Below, piece after piece: positions 33,738 to 47,569 of a stretch of 64,000 nucleotides of DNA (position 1 is its first letter; the number at the start of each line of letters is the position of its first letter). Source of the DNA: Diphasiastrum complanatum (Eukaryota; Streptophyta; Lycopodiopsida; Lycopodiales; Lycopodiaceae); assembly GCA_029204225.1 (NCBI GenBank), contig CM055094.1, positions 21,507,584-21,571,583 on the forward strand, given 5' to 3'. Both the position numbers and the translations under genes were made by a program. A model generated the notes under the pieces. The model saw only the letters and a program-made list of their open reading frames with translations, was not told where the DNA came from and searched no databases.

Positions 33738-34250
33738 TTGTCAAGCAATTGCCCTACACTAAGCAAGTTCTTAGTGATACTGAAAATGTAAAGAACTCCA
33801 TCAATCTTGATCTTCCTTGAAACTCCCAAGCATAAAGGTATGGATGCTATTCCTTCTATCTTATAAGCATAATTATTTGCTATAAAAATTTACGTGATAG
33901 GTCCTTCATAGGTAGATAAGGTTGAAAAATACTCCCTCTTACTTCTCATGTGGGAGCTAGCCCCACTATCTATCCACCAACGGTCTTCACCTCTTATGCT
34001 TGAAGATGAGAAACTTGACATCATGACGAAATCTTCATGAGAGCTCTCCTCTTCCTCTTGACCAAGGTTTGCTTGACTTTGAGTTTGCTTCTTCTTGAAG
34101 CACTCCGAGGCATAGTGCCCCGTCTTGCCACAAAAGTTGCATTTGATCTTCGACCTATCCTTCTTTGGCTTGCTCGAGCTTTGACTTGGTTCTTCTTGAA
34201 TGCAACACCTTTGCCTTTGGATTTTCTCTTAATCTTGATGAAAAGGGCCT
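33738..34250 (-). mobile_element. Ty1/copia fossil fragment
   Basis: In element orientation the fragment has a zinc-knuckle region, the WWIDSGASSHM protease region and the IDGVLYIFSITKNLL segment. It is about 510 bases, broken, and without LTRs. It is closest to 1230-1690 and 45850-46320. Confidence 0.8.
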
Positions 34251-34590
34251 AAATAGTGGTTTAACTACCTCTGGCAAGTAGATAAGTGGATGAGGTCGAG
34301 TTTGGACCCATTCTAATTGACTAAATTTTGGTACATTGCTTTCAAAAACTTATAAATTGTATTCATCAATGGAGATGTCTAGAGGACATGGTGTGATAAA
34401 TTGTCAACTAGTTTGGTTTTTCATTTGACAATTTTGGAGGCCAAAATGAATCTCAACTTCGAGTTAGTTTCATATTTGTTAATAAGGGCCTAAATAGTGG
34501 TTTAACTACCTCTGGCAAGTAGATCAGTGGATGAGGTCGAGTTTGGACCCATTCTAATTGGCTAATTTTGGTACATTGCTTGGGACCCTT
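34246..34590 (+). repeat. 241-bp tandem repeat, about 1.5 units
   Basis: GGGCCTAAATAGTGGTTTAA occurs at about 34246 and again near 34487, 241 bases apart. It is in the same orientation as 53446-54155. Confidence 0.9.
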
Positions 34591-34672
34591 CTTATCTCCA
34601 TCAGATATTTTTTTTCAACGTTGATGCTAGGCCATACCACAGGGAAGTAGTTCATGTGTGACTCCTCGCTCA

Positions 34673-35571
<899 letters not shown>

Positions 35572-35580
<9 letters not shown>

Positions 35581-37212
35581 CTTAAAATCACCTATTCTAG
35601 GAACATTGAGTGGTGTGTCGCTCATATGATTCTTAATTATCTCTGGATATTCTGTTTTACTAAAAATCCAAAATAGAATTTCATGATCTTCTTTAAAACC
35701 TGTTTGAAACACAAAATCATGAACTATTCTCAGAGAATTGAACTCAGACCTATAATAACAAAACAATACTAGCTTAAAACACAAAACCATTAATTCTCGA
35801 AATGAATTAGTTGCTAGTACTCAATAGAATAGATTTAAACCTGGAAAGCTGCAACCACCAAATATTATTTTCGGACTGGACACTGAAATTAAGACTCTCC
35901 GAGTTTATCGTATTGCTTAATGTTCCATTCATAAGTGTAACACTAACCCTTTCCAGCTTTTGTCCCTTTATTACTTCTGATTCATCTAACTTGGAGAACT
36001 AATATCAATTTTTCAACAATTTCGTTTGTGATTCCATAAAACTTTACAATAAATCTCTATAAATGATTCAGATCTACAAACATATTGCTGGTAGAATCAT
36101 ATGACAAAGTGCCATGTTTTGAGTTATAAATTTCATTGATATGGTAAGGAATACCAATGATGTTTTGCAAACCCCTGTTTAACACATCTCTCTCTAATTT
36201 GATTTGAAAGGGCCGGGGAATAGGAAATTGTTTTATATGTACTTGTCCAAATGCCTCTTTGATAATTTTAAACATCGTGTCATATGCATCCCTGCTAATA
36301 CCAGAATAATCACATGCTCCTTGTATCAATTTTCGGTCAATGATCTTGCTGACTTCACCCATAAGGGCCTCTGCAATCTTCGGCTTGATTCGAGATTATC
36401 GTTGATTTCCAAGTAGACTCGTCATTGACTTGGCTGTAAGTACTGCACTCAAACCTTTCCAACCATGTCCTTGTCTTTCGGATTTTCATTGGTGACTAAA
36501 GCTTATCTGCAAAAAAGAAATAAGATTTAGAAGAAAACAATTCACAACCATTGATGTGCTAGATGAAACAAAACACATGAATAGTTTAAAACATAATCCT
36601 ACTTGAAAGCATATATTTTTTTTTTCCGTTGAACCCCACTTGTTGAGAGCTCATTAATACTTTTTAGAATAACTCTTTTTCACTTATTGTTCAGTATTTT
36701 CTTCCGTAATGTGTTTACTTCTAAATTTATTTGACAATATGAGGTACACAATGTTTGTACAATTAGTTTCATGTTGTCAATTTCTTGGTTGAGGTTTAAT
36801 ATAATATCTTACAAACAAGAATTATCTATCTTCAAGATTTCATTTTCTTCTTTTGTTTGCAAAAAAAAGTTTCTTTTTCTCGGTAGTCAGCAAGCAAACC
36901 ATTCAACATATTTTCCAAACAGTGGATTTTTTTCATTGAATAACTAATGCCATAAATTTTCAATCTTTCACAATAATCCAATAGACTATTGTGTCCTTCA
37001 CACAAAAACAGTATGAGTTGCATGACCGATCTAAAATTTGGATGTTGCATTGAGCTTGGATCGATTGGATACAAACATCCATCAACCCGTAGATCACAAT
37101 GTTTCCTGTCTTTCGTCCTTTGGTGAGCTGGTAAGGTGGATCCTTTCAGATTTTTTCTCGACAGTAGAGCATATTCTGTGGGAAGATCAATATGGAGATG
37201 ATATTTAGACAT
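35572..37212 (-). pseudogene. Family X, unknown, several exon-like segments
   Basis: On the minus strand the first segment, 37212-36832 (126 codons), starts MSKYHLHIDLPTEYALLSRK and includes SSMQHPNFRSVMQLILFLCE and a lysine-rich end. A second segment (36362-36057) has MGEVSKIIDRKLIQGACDYS, FGQVHIKQFPIPRPFQIKLE and NIIGIPYHINEIYN. A third (35790-35572) has YYRSEFNSLRIVHDFVFQTG and MSDTPLNVPRIGDFK. A pyrimidine-rich stretch ending TTTTGCAG precedes the second segment (near 36510), as expected for a splice acceptor. I do not recognise the family. It may be a multi-exon host gene copy or part of a DNA element. Confidence 0.45.
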
Positions 37213-37289
37213 CTTAATAATTGATAGATTAATCTAGTAGAGAACTATATATGTTATATATCTTGTAAGCTATTAAAACTCGTCTTAGC

Positions 37290-37620
37290 TATATAAATGT
37301 TGTTTGATCGGTTAAAACATTTCGCTAAGTTTTGGATTTTCACTCCCTGTAGCTCTTGGTGTGTGAACCAAATGCCATTCCACCTTAAAATCACCTATTC
37401 TAGGAACATTGAGTGGTGTGTCGCTCATATGATTCTTCATTATCTCTGGATATTCTATTTTACTAAAAAACCAAAATAGAATTTCATGATCTTCTTTAAA
37501 ACCTGTTTGAAACTTGTTTCCTCTCTTTTGTCCTTTGGTGAGTTGGTAAGGTGGATCCTTTCAGATTTTTTCTTGACAATGGAGCATATTATGTGGGAAG
37601 ATCAATATGGAGATGATATT
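37290..37620 (-). pseudogene. Family X, end fragment
   Basis: The third-segment text (FKEDHEI, MSDTPLNVP) and the KLSEMF end recur here directly upstream of the longer copy, followed by a repeat of the first-segment start. This suggests a local tandem arrangement of X pieces. Confidence 0.45.
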
Positions 37621-37699
37621 TAGACATCTTAATAATCGATAGATTAATCTAGTAGAAAACCAACTTGTTATATATCTTATAAGCTATTAAAACTCATCT

Positions 37700-38290
37700 T
37701 AATTATAAAAAAAAGTTAATTGGAAAAGTTTGAAATGACCTGCGTGCTCTTTTTGATCTATCACACTCCAAGTTTCTTGCCTTATATGCAAAATCAAAGC
37801 TTTGCAGTTATGAGCCAAATAAGCAAAATAGTTTTTCAATAGATGTGTGTTAAAATTGCAAATTTCTGAATTGCAAAAGTTTGAAATAAACTTGCCACTC
37901 CATTTGATCCAACACACTCCGTATTTTCTGAATTTCAAGATTCACGTTGGCGCTCATTGTGATCCAAAATATTCAAAGTTTCTTGCCATGATTTTCAGAT
38001 GGATAAGACTGTTTTTCTTTTATGTGAACGCTTTGAGTAGATGGAAAGAAAACTTTGATGTGCAATACGATTTTCATTTACATGAGAAGTTATGTTAGTT
38101 AATGGTAGAAAATAGAATCTTGAAGTATGGACCCCACGCGTTGCGGCTATCCAACTTCCAGTTAACTACATACGTTACTAGTGAGGTCAAGCTCCATATC
38201 ATCTGAGTCTGTTTCATCTGATGAAGCATGACGCTTCGCTCGTATCTTGGTCCTTTGCCTGGATTGTTGTGTTGGTAGTGGTTGGACCAG
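37700..38290 (-). repeat. Module T, copy 2
   Basis: This is the inverted copy of 21640-22200. The part near 38100-38290 also matches the end of family U (compare 21640-21720), so module T and U are adjacent in several copies. Confidence 0.6.
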
Positions 38291-38904
38291 TGTTATCTTA
38301 GCACATTTGAATGTAGCTTGTGATATTATTGGTTCGATATTCTAGTAGCTTTTTTGCACCAAAAGAGAGCACAATCAAATAATGATGCAATAGGTTCTAG
38401 AAAAATGTAAATTTGTTGTTCCGGTATCTCCAATTTCTAGGAATTTGGGCATCAAGACAATCCGGCTCGAATCATGAACAAAAAAAATGATGAGTGTTTG
38501 CCATCTTGTTTGCATGTATGTGATGATTTTTGTTGTTCAATTATATCGATGTCGATTGAAACTATGATAGCTTCGTGGTTGTCATTCGTAATATTAAAAG
38601 TTTTTTTTCACCTTATCTTGGGGCAAGTTCACAAATAGCAAGGTAACAAATTGGGACTCGGCAAGAACTCACTCCAAATGACTTTTTGAGCTTCACTAAC
38701 TTGTTCTCATGAATTTATCATTGTGTCTAACTTGCCATATACCAGTTTTATAAGTATTTGCTTGATCCTTTACTCTTAAATGCACCATAATGGTGCCCCC
38801 CTTTGCATGTGCCATAGTCCTAGAGCTCTAAAATTAACAATGTATACATATGTATGGAAGTTTTCAAGACATACTGATATTTTTGCATCCACTTGTCTTT
38901 AAGC

Positions 38905-39027
38905 TTAAACATGTTCTTTGTAGTTCCTGAAGAAGTCTTGAAAGTTTGGAGCTTGTGTGTTAAGCCAAGTGTTGTTGTAGTTCATCGTAGATGCTTGGAG
39001 TTGATTATTGGCCACCTCCAAGGACAT
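38905..39027 (-). CDS. Conserved 40-residue frame, copy 2
   Basis: This is the twin of 19225-19347 (MSLEVANNQLQASTMNYNNT...). Two residues differ. Confidence 0.2.
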   Translation of the reverse strand: MSLEVANNQLQASTMNYNNTWLNTQAPNFQDFFRNYKEHV

Positions 39028-39217
39028 AGCCTTGAAAAAATTTGTCTAGGCCCCTTCATTTTTTAACGCTTGCTTTTTGTACAACCAAATTACCTTCCAA
39101 TTTTTTCAAGCCTATTTGCGGTAAAGTGTCTCACATCTCCATGGAACATATGCACAAAAGTGAATCACTTTCTGCCATGTGATGATAATGATACATTGTG
39201 CACTAGGGAATCACATT

Positions 39218-39391
39218 GTTGATAAGTTGGATTCACATTTACATCATGAAGCAAATAGTCTTGTAAGTTTCGTGTTCAAGTGGATCGGAAGCTCACTCCA
39301 ATGTATGTTGAGATTAATATATCATGCTATCTCTAGCCTAATAGCCACACACTAGATGTTTGGATCCAGAAAATATTCACACAAAGGGACA
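39218..39391 (+). repeat. 170-bp dispersed repeat, copy 5
   Basis: It is followed by CTACCACGTAGGTCTGCCAC and the copia leader, as in copies 1, 3 and 6. Confidence 0.85.
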
Positions 39392-39699
39392 CAGGTCTAC
39401 CACGTAGGTCTGCCACGTAGTTTTCAATCAATTAAAAGGAAGGTTCTTTGGTACTGTGATAGTTAGTTCTTAGACTTATTGAGATCTTAGAAATTAAATT
39501 TTAGAGTCAGCCCAAAGTTTTTGACAATTGCTCATCAAGTGAATGCAATTCTAGTCAAGATTGTGTTCAATGTCGCTTGATTTGTGATATAGTTCGGATT
39601 GATTATTTCTGATCTTGTAGGAATTATTTGAAGAGGCATATTTATGTGCATATGATTCCTTTTGGTTCAGGTTAGGTGAATCCTATATCCTTGTGAAGT

Positions 39700-40792
39700 C
39701 GAGATCAAGGAGGAGGTAGTTCTACATCCAATTTTTATGCAAATTCAAGCTAGTTTTTATTCTTGTTAACATTAATAGATATGATTTGGCTTAAGATCGG
39801 GTAGGATCTTATTGAGAGGTCAAGTTTTGAGCTTTATGAAGTCCCTAAGTAGTGGGATATCTAGTCTATTAATCATTTCTATTTTGCATCTATTCAAGAA
39901 GAAGCAAACTCAAAGTCCAGAAAATCATGGTCAAGAGGAAGAGGAGAGCTCTCATGAAGATTTCGTCATGATGCCAAGTTTCTCTTCTTCAAGCATAAGA
40001 GGTGAAGACCCTTGGTGGATAGATAGTGGGGCTAGCTCCCACATGAGAAGTAAGAGGCAGTATTTTTCAACCTTATCTACCTATGAAGGACCTATCAAGT
40101 GAATTTTTACAGCAAATAATTATGCTTGTAAGATAGAAGGAATAGGATCCATACCTTTATGCTTGGGATTTCAAGGAAAATGAAGATTGATGGAGTACTT
40201 TACATTTCTAGTATCACTAAGAACTTTCTTAGTGTAGGACAATCGCTTGACAATGGTTTGATTGTGGAGTTCGCCACAAATACATGTAACATCGAGAAGG
40301 ATGGCAAGATCATTGCTAAAGGCATAAGGTTTGGAAGATTGTTCAAACTAGATGCCTATGTGGATGCTAATATTGTGATGCTAGCCAGGGAGACCAAGCT
40401 ATCCAACCATATTCTACGGCACAAAAGACTTGGCCACATCAACTCAAAATCCATGTAGATCATGTGCAAGGAGGAGCTTGCCTCAGGACTTCCAAGATCC
40501 TTAGCAAAGTTTATATGATGTTCCAGCTCTCTACAATGACAACATTTCAGTCCAACACCTTGCAACCAACCCAATCTTCCATGCAAGACCAAAACATATC
40601 GAGATCTCTCATCATTTTGTGTCAGAGGAGATGCAATCTAAGGAGATATCTTTGGAGCATGTGGCAAGTAGTGAATGTGTTGCTGATATCCTCACTAAAC
40701 CACTTCAAAGAGCTGCATTTGTGAAGTTAAGGTCAGCCCTAGGGTTGATAGCAATTCTATGTTATCTTCAAACTAGTTGTGAGGAGGAGTGT
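39700..40792 (+). mobile_element. Ty1/copia fossil, internally deleted
   Basis: This is the inverted twin of 17446-18560. It contains the protease region (WWIDSGASSHMRSKRQYF), IDGVLYISSITKNFL, the pre-integrase RLGHINSKSM and, after loss of most of pol, the RNase H end and purine-rich tract. It is broken, with several breaks, and non-autonomous. Confidence 0.85.
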
Positions 40793-41478
40793 TAAATTTA
40801 CACAAGCTAGTTTGCATAAATTCCACTTGTAAATGTCTTTGAGGCCATGATGTGGGATGTCACACATGCCAAAAGCATAGGATACCTTATTCTAAGTCAA
40901 ATTATTAACCTAGCTTTGGAATGGTACCTTTGGAATGTGTCCAAAGAGTGCATAGATAGGGTAGAAAAAAAGTAGGAGCTTAAAATAGCAGTTTTTGCAT
41001 GGTTTTTGGATCTCGAAGTATCGACCCTAAATAGGGTGGATCAACTGGATCTTTAGGTTGGATGTTAGAGTTAGGTTGTGATGATTACATAGAAGCCGTA
41101 ATACACTCAAATTCGAGCTCTACATGTATAAATATGTGATGGGATTTCCATCCAATTATGAGCAAAATTGAGATTTTCCTTCTTGACTAGTTTGAGTCTA
41201 TGATTTGACTGATGAATGCTATTGGCTTATGATTTTTTATGATCATTGAATGAGATTGGAGTTGTAGGTACAGTACGCAGGCAGCAACAAGCCGTACATC
41301 CATGTGTGTGAAGAGTTTTGGAGATAATTCATGGAGTTCAAGCCAAGATAAACTAGTAATCAATGCATTGATTAGTAATCTAGCTTCTAGATCTTATTTG
41401 GATTTTAAGTAGGTGCTTTCTCCATCATTTCTATAATCAAATGGGTTTATTTTGTTGTATTTTTATCAAAAAGAACCC
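40793..41478 (+). repeat. Ty1/copia LTR, single (approximate end)
   Basis: The LTR begins TGTTAAATTTACACAAGCTA right after GAGGAGGAG. The end is placed near the change of context at AAGAACCCCA and is uncertain. No partner LTR is seen upstream. Confidence 0.6.
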
Positions 41479-41629
41479 CAACCTCCTACTAGTGGAAAAG
41501 TGGGTGATAAAGGGGAGTTTGCTGATGTCCTAGTTCAGGATAAATCTGGTTACAGTTGTCAAGAAATTTGTGGAAGATGTACCAATTGACACTGCAATGG
41601 CTCCTTCAAAAAAACAAAAAATGTAGATG

Positions 41630-42300
41630 ATCTTAATGATTTCTGGGAGTAATAAATTCTCTTTTATTTTAGAAAACAATTGCGTAGATATTTCTTGAAA
41701 TATTGTGTATTGAAATCTTTTTGATTAATTTAATGTTTTTAAATTTATTTGTATTAAAAAAATAGATTGGGCAGTTTTTTAATGATTTAAATATTAGCAA
41801 AACTAAAATTGCAACGAACTGTCAGGTTTTTAATATTTTAATTTTTCGTTGTGTTTTTATGAGAAGTTTTTAGAAATAATTTCATTTGCAATCATTTAAT
41901 GTTTAAATATAAGTAAAGATTTAGATACTGATTAAAATTTTGTCATAATTTAAAAAATATTTTTCTTGATACAAGAATTGTAATTTAAAACACTTTTAAA
42001 ATCTAAAAAAAAAACATTGAAAACTTTTGTTTTAATAAGCAAAAAGGTTTTTTTTAGTTATTCTAATGGTTGCGTCCAATGATTTTATTTTGAATAGTAT
42101 TATTATTTCATATAACCTAATTTGCAATTATTAACAAAAATCTATTAACAAAATTTTAGTAGGTTGATTAATTTTCTTGCAAAATACAACATTTTCTTTA
42201 GCATTACAATATCTTTATTTGAAGCATTTTAAATATGGATACTGTTTTTATAAAATTAAAAAAAAAAGCGACAAAAAAAAAATGGGTCTCCATGTCATTT
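41630..42300. repeat. AT-rich block, copy 3
   Basis: This is the inverted twin of 15990-16590. No gene is seen. Confidence 0.7.
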
Positions 42301-42431
42301 CTTTTTTTTTTGGGTCATTGTGTTTCATGATGAACAATCTTAGTAAATTCTTCCCTGGTGCATTCTTCCAAAATCAGATGAATGGCTTTTTTCTTTGGCT
42401 ACACAAGCTCGCCAGAGATGTCAAGTCACAC

Positions 42432-42640
42432 CTACTTTTCTCTTTTTACGCCAGCACATGATTGATTTGTTGTAAACCCTTCTGCTAAACTCCTTACCAA
42501 CTTAGGAGATGCTGAAAACATCAGAGAGATTGAACGCCTCCTCAAAAGTCCAAATTTTTTCGCTGTCCAAGATAAATTCTTCCAAAACTCAAATGAAAGG
42601 CCTGGTTCTTTCAACCTAAACAACCCTAGTTTGGTGGTTT
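42432..42640 (-). CDS. Family W frame, copy 3
   Basis: The frame reads MFRLKEPGLSFEFWKNLSWT as at 26509 and remains open to 42432. Function is unknown. Confidence 0.3.
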
Positions 42641-43189
42641 CTGGACAAAATATGGGAAAAAGAAAGAAGTATACATGATATAAAGGAAAGAAAGGACAAG
42701 GGAGTGGTGCAAAAGAAGACTTACCGGCTAAAAGACTAAACTTTTACAGGGATTAACTGGCTCGCAGGATGTTGAGGATCTGCATAGAAGAACTCTCACT
42801 AGGAATACGGTGGATCGACTACAACTCAGCACGCACAAGGACAAGGCAAAGATATTTTTACATTTACGCTACTGTAATAGAATGTTTGAGACCATTCATG
42901 TGAGACACTTTTATACTTGTATTTTATTATAGATCTTTGGCCTTATATACACAAGTCCTTCCATGATATTGTGTTTGCTTGGTCATACTTTCCTAACATC
43001 AAAAGTGAATGGTACTTTTTGTTTGATGTTTTCTGCAATTTTGAAATTGAAAATCTATCTTTATGGTCTTGCTCTTTTCTGAAACATTTCAAAGATTTCA
43101 TTTTGAAAAAATTTGATTATGTGCTTAAACCGGACTGCACTGCAATATAATTAGAAGTATGTATCTCAGAAAATCTTACCTATTTAGGA

Positions 43190-43462
43190 AAAACATCATT
43201 GAACTCTTGTTTTAAATCTTGCATTAAAAGCTGTTCTTGATGCTAATTTTTGGTGTTAAATCATGTTAACACATTCACATCATCATTCACATCACAATGC
43301 ATACGAGATTTCAAAACAAGATGAAAAAGCTCATACTTAGAATCATGTAGTTTCTCCCTAACTTCCGCCGAGCAAACCATCGATGATGGGAGTACATTAG
43401 TCTCCCCATAAATAGAGAATATCTAGTCAAACTTATCTTTAAATACCATAATATGGTTTTTA
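43190..43462 (-). mobile_element. Ty3/gypsy protease-region fossil fragment
   Basis: This is the inverted twin of 8562-8860. It is broken and is joined directly to the 3' side of a truncated family U copy at about 43462. Confidence 0.6.
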
Positions 43463-43466
43463 AAAT

Positions 43467-44062
43467 CTATTTACAAGTGGAGTCTCGGCTCGATCGACTG
43501 TGGAGGGCTTCGGATCGGTCGACTTTTGATGGACTCGGCTCAGTCAAGTTTGTATACAGAATATGGACGCTCAGCTTGGTCCACAGTGAATGCATAGTAT
43601 GGACGTTCGGCTCGGTCCATGGTGATTGCAGAGTATGGGGGCTTGGCTCTATGAGCAGTGTATGTAGAGTATTGCTCGGCAATGTATGGAGACTAGAAAT
43701 TTGTGGAAAAATTTGGAGCAATGTCACTCTGATAGGATGTGGAAACGATGATGTTTCTTCGCGATAACGTACTAGTAAAGAGCTTTCCACCCAAATCGAT
43801 GTTGAATGTGTGGTTTTGACAAGCTCCAGTAGCACTACCCCTCAGCATTTGGCTCGTGCTAGATGTGACGATTTTTGTGTAATGTAGCAGATCTCGGCAG
43901 CATAGGGTTTTTGAAAATGGATGATGATGGCGCTCTAGATCCATGGTGGATGTATGTAAATGGTGTCCAAGGATGCGAAGGAGTAATCAAGCACAGTCGT
44001 AGCAAATGATAGATCACCACTAAAAGATGGAAAATCAATCCTTTGAAGCTATAGCTTTTCAA
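43467..44062 (-). pseudogene. Family U, 5' half
   Basis: This is the twin of 7956-8555. The repeat-bearing frame 43835-43467 (MLLELVKTTHSTSIWVESSL) is open for 122 codons, with a telo-box near 43905. Between this and the gypsy fragment the 3' half is missing. Confidence 0.45.
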
Positions 44063-44082
44063 AGCTTCTGAATTCCATTTCC

Positions 44083-44265
44083 ATGCCTGAAGAAGGAAGT
44101 GCCAGCATCAAATCTTCTCCCATCAGAGTTTGTTTGCATTTCCTAAAAAGCATGCATGGCAGCATGGCAGTAAAGCATGATATTGTGACTTTTTGTAATG
44201 TTCTGCAACATTTGCTTACATACATAGCTACACCAAATGAGAAAATTAAGGACCTAGATTCTTAA
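44083..44265 (+). CDS. Family Y 60-residue frame, copy 3
   Basis: The frame reads MPEEGSASIKSSPIRVCLHF and ends EKIKDLDS, divergent from the U copy at 43467-44062. Confidence 0.25.
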   Translation: MPEEGSASIKSSPIRVCLHFLKSMHGSMAVKHDIVTFCNVLQHLLTYIATPNEKIKDLDS

Positions 44266-44710
44266 AGAGTTTTATGAGGTTGAAATGCTAGTTTTTCTAC
44301 AAATCAACTTCCTCTGAAAGTTTCTTTTTGGTGTAAATGATGCTATTTATACCAAGTGTAGGCTAATTTGTAATGGCAAAGATCGAGTTTGCAGCTCACC
44401 ATGATTATGATCATTTGCAAGTAGTCTATTATAAGCAAATTATGCTGCACTTTCGTGTTATCTTAGCACATTTGAATGTAGCTTGTGATATTATTGGTTC
44501 GATATTCTAGTAGCTTTTTTGCACCATTTAAGGTAAGAGAAAGAGAGCACAATCTTTAACGCTTGCTTCTTGTACAACCAAATTACCTTCCAATTTTTTC
44601 AAGCCTATTTGCGGTAAAGTGTCTCACATCTCTATGGAACATATGCACAAAAGTGAATCACTTTCTGCCACATGATGATAGTGATACATTGTGCACTAGG
44701 GAATCACATT

Positions 44711-44884
44711 GTTGATAAGTTGGATTCACATTTACATCATGAAGCAAATAGTCTTGTAAGTTTTGTGTTCAAGTGGATCGGAAGCTCGCTCCAATTGATG
44801 TTGAGATTAATATATCATGATATCTCTAGCCTAATAGCCACACGCTAGATGTTTGGATCCAGAAAATATTCACACAAAGGGACA
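44711..44884 (+). repeat. 170-bp dispersed repeat, copy 6
   Basis: This is the block A right-copy counterpart of 292-464. Confidence 0.85.
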
Positions 44885-45189
44885 TAGGTCTACCACGTAG
44901 GTCTGCCACGTAGTTTTCAATCAATCAAAAGGAAGGTAGATCCTTATCTTTGGTACTATAACAGTTAGTTCTTAGACTTATTGAGATCTTAGAAATCAAA
45001 TTTTAGGGTCAGCCCAAAGTTTTTGGCAAGTGCTCATCAAGTGAATGCAATTCTAGTCAAGATTGTGTTCAATTTTGTTTGATTTGTGAGATATTTGGAT
45101 TGATTATTGCATGATGATTCAACTGATCTTGTAGGAATGATCTGAAGAGGCATATTTATGTGCATATGATTCCTTTTGGTTCAGGTTAG

Positions 45190-46595
45190 GTGAATCCTAT
45201 ATCCTTGTGAAGTCGAGATCAAGGAGGAGGCAGGCGAGATCAATGAATGCATATCTTTTGGATTCACATGATAGATTGAATGCTTCTAATTATTCAATTT
45301 GGAAGCTAAGAATGGAATCAATCCTTATTTTACAAGATATAATGGATATAGTGAGTGGCGAAGAGGATGAGCCTATTCACCCTCAAAAAGCTACAAAATA
45401 CAAAAGGAGGTGCAAGGTTGCTCTCCATTGTATAAAATGAATGTAGCTCATGAGCTTCTTAAGGAGGTAGGTGCTTGCATCTTGGCTCAAGAATCATGGG
45501 AAACTCTTCAAAAGATATATGAATCCAAGAATACTTCAAGGTTGATATCCTTGAAGAATCAAATCCATATGTGCTGAGAGTCAAGGACTTAAACAAAGAG
45601 CTTGCTTACATAGGAGATTCCATTAAGGAAAGTGAACTTGTTCAACCAATCTTGAATGGTTTAAGTATGGATTTTGCCTAACTTGGTGCAAGGCTATGCA
45701 GTCATGGGCAAGTTGCCTTCACTTGAAGATCTCCAAGGATTCCTCATGGTCGAGGAGAGTGGGAGAACTCACCTCAAGTCAAGGATGGAGAAGCTCTCCC
45801 TCAATGATGGAGATGACAAGGCTCTTTTCATCAAGATCAAGAGAAAATACAAAGGCAAAGGTGTTGCATTCAAGAAGAACCAAGTCAAAGCTCGAGCAAG
45901 ACAAAGAAGGATAAGTCGAAGATCAAATGATACTTTTGTGGCAAGACGAGGCACTATGCCTCGGAGTGCTTCAAGGAGAAGCAAACTCAAAGTCAAGAAA
46001 GCCTTGTCAAGAGGAAGAGGAGAGCTCTCATGAAGATTTCGTCATGATGTCAAGTTTCTCATCTTCAAGCATAAGAGGTGAAGACCCTTGGTGGATAGAT
46101 AGTGGTGCTAGCTCCCACATGACAAGTAAGAGGGAGTATTTTTCAACCTTATCTACCTACGAAGGACCTATCACGTAAATTTTTATAGCAAATAATTATG
46201 CTTATAATATAGAAGGAATAGGATCCATACCTTTATGCTTGGGATCTTCAAGAAAGATCAAGATTGATGGAGTGCTTTACATATTCAGTATCACTAAGAA
46301 CTTGCTTAGTGTAAGGCAATTGCCTGACAATGTTTTGATTGTGGAGTTCACCACAAATACATGTAACATCAAGAAGGATGGCAAGATCATTGCTAAAGGG
46401 GTGATGATATCCACACAACCCGGCCTCACTCTTCAAAAGGTGATCGTTCATCTTCTTCAGGAAGAAATGCGAAGAAAGATCAACGGCCTGTCCATCAAAG
46501 ACAAATCCATGGCCCTATACACCAATAAGAAAGACTATTCCAAGGGCAAGAATCAAGTGCAGCAGCAACAGCAGAAGCCTCACACTCAAGGTGAG
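45190..46595 (+). mobile_element. Ty1/copia fossil plus second gag fragment
   Basis: This is the most complete gag in the window, with the start MNAYLLDSHDRLNASNYSIW, a middle part absent from the left copy (near 45510-45740), a CCHC-like knuckle, the WWIDSGASSHM protease region and IDGVLYIFSITKNLL. The sequence joins a second copia-like gag piece (TLQKVIVHLLQEEMRRKING, KDYSKGKNQVQQQQQKPH) at about 46405. It is broken, with several breaks and no LTRs. Near 46600-46690 the family U end follows. Confidence 0.85.
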
Positions 46596-46689
46596 AATAG
46601 TGGATTGCTGGTTCCGAGGGAGTCTCCCAAACTTTTATCTGCTAGTATCAACTGGTCTCGAACTCGAGGTCGATGGCTCAACTACTGCA

Positions 46690-47565
46690 AAGTGACATCT
46701 ATTAGAAGATAGCCTAATACCGTGGAGGTTTGCTTGTTCTTGATATAGTCATGGAGGCAGTTGGAAGCAAACTAGGCCCAGTGATAAAGGTTCTCATTGT
46801 GTAGTCTAGAATCAGCCATCATGTGGAATAGTTTCATGGGGATACGCGTGATCTTGGACCTATAACGCTGTGTATATTTTGCTAGATAGGCACATGGAGT
46901 AGCTAAGGGCTTATCATTTATGACGTCAACACGGTAACCATCTTTTTTTTTTCCATTTGTCCGCTAAGGGGTCTATGTATTTTAAGTATGCTATGGATTC
47001 AATTTTTTTGAGGGTCCTACTAACTGTGTTCGGTCCCCTAGGGATGCCAAATGTATTGAGGTCAGCTCCAGAAATAGGGATAATATAAACAAAATTTCGG
47101 TTAGGAGGTAACATGAACTGGAAAATCTGTCGGTGGGGTTATAAGCAATATGCAATTGAAATGGGCTCTGATAGCCACTGATCAAAAGAGGAAGTTGGAA
47201 CTCTATGTGGCTCAGGAACTTGTGTGCCTCCTAATACCAAGTGTTCATCTCATAGATATCGAGGCTTTCCATGGTGATGTCAATTCTGTCTAGAGTTGGG
47301 TCATCAAAACTGGAAGATGTTGTGGCACATATGTTCTAGACTCGGCTCTATGAGCAGTGTATGTAGAGTATTGCTCGGCAGTGTATGGAGACTTGAAATT
47401 TGTGGAAAAATTTGGAGCAATGTTGTTCTGATAAGATGTGGAAACGATGATGTTTCTTCGTAGTAACGTACTAGTAACGAGCTTTCAACCCAAATCGGTG
47501 TTGAATGTGCGGTTTTGACAAGCTCCAGGAGCACTACCCCTCAGCATTTGGCTCGTGCTAGATGT
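46690..47565 (-). pseudogene. Family U, tandem copy a
   Basis: It contains the segments MLPPNRNFVYIIPISGADLN (47114-46926), KDGYR-like text and CAYLAKYTQRY-like text downstream, and MLLELVKTAHSTPIWVESSL (47534-47304). The 36-bp array is almost deleted here. It is interrupted. Together with 47570-48640 it forms a direct tandem duplication of U pieces that block A left lacks. Confidence 0.5.
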
Positions 47566-47569
47566 GAAA

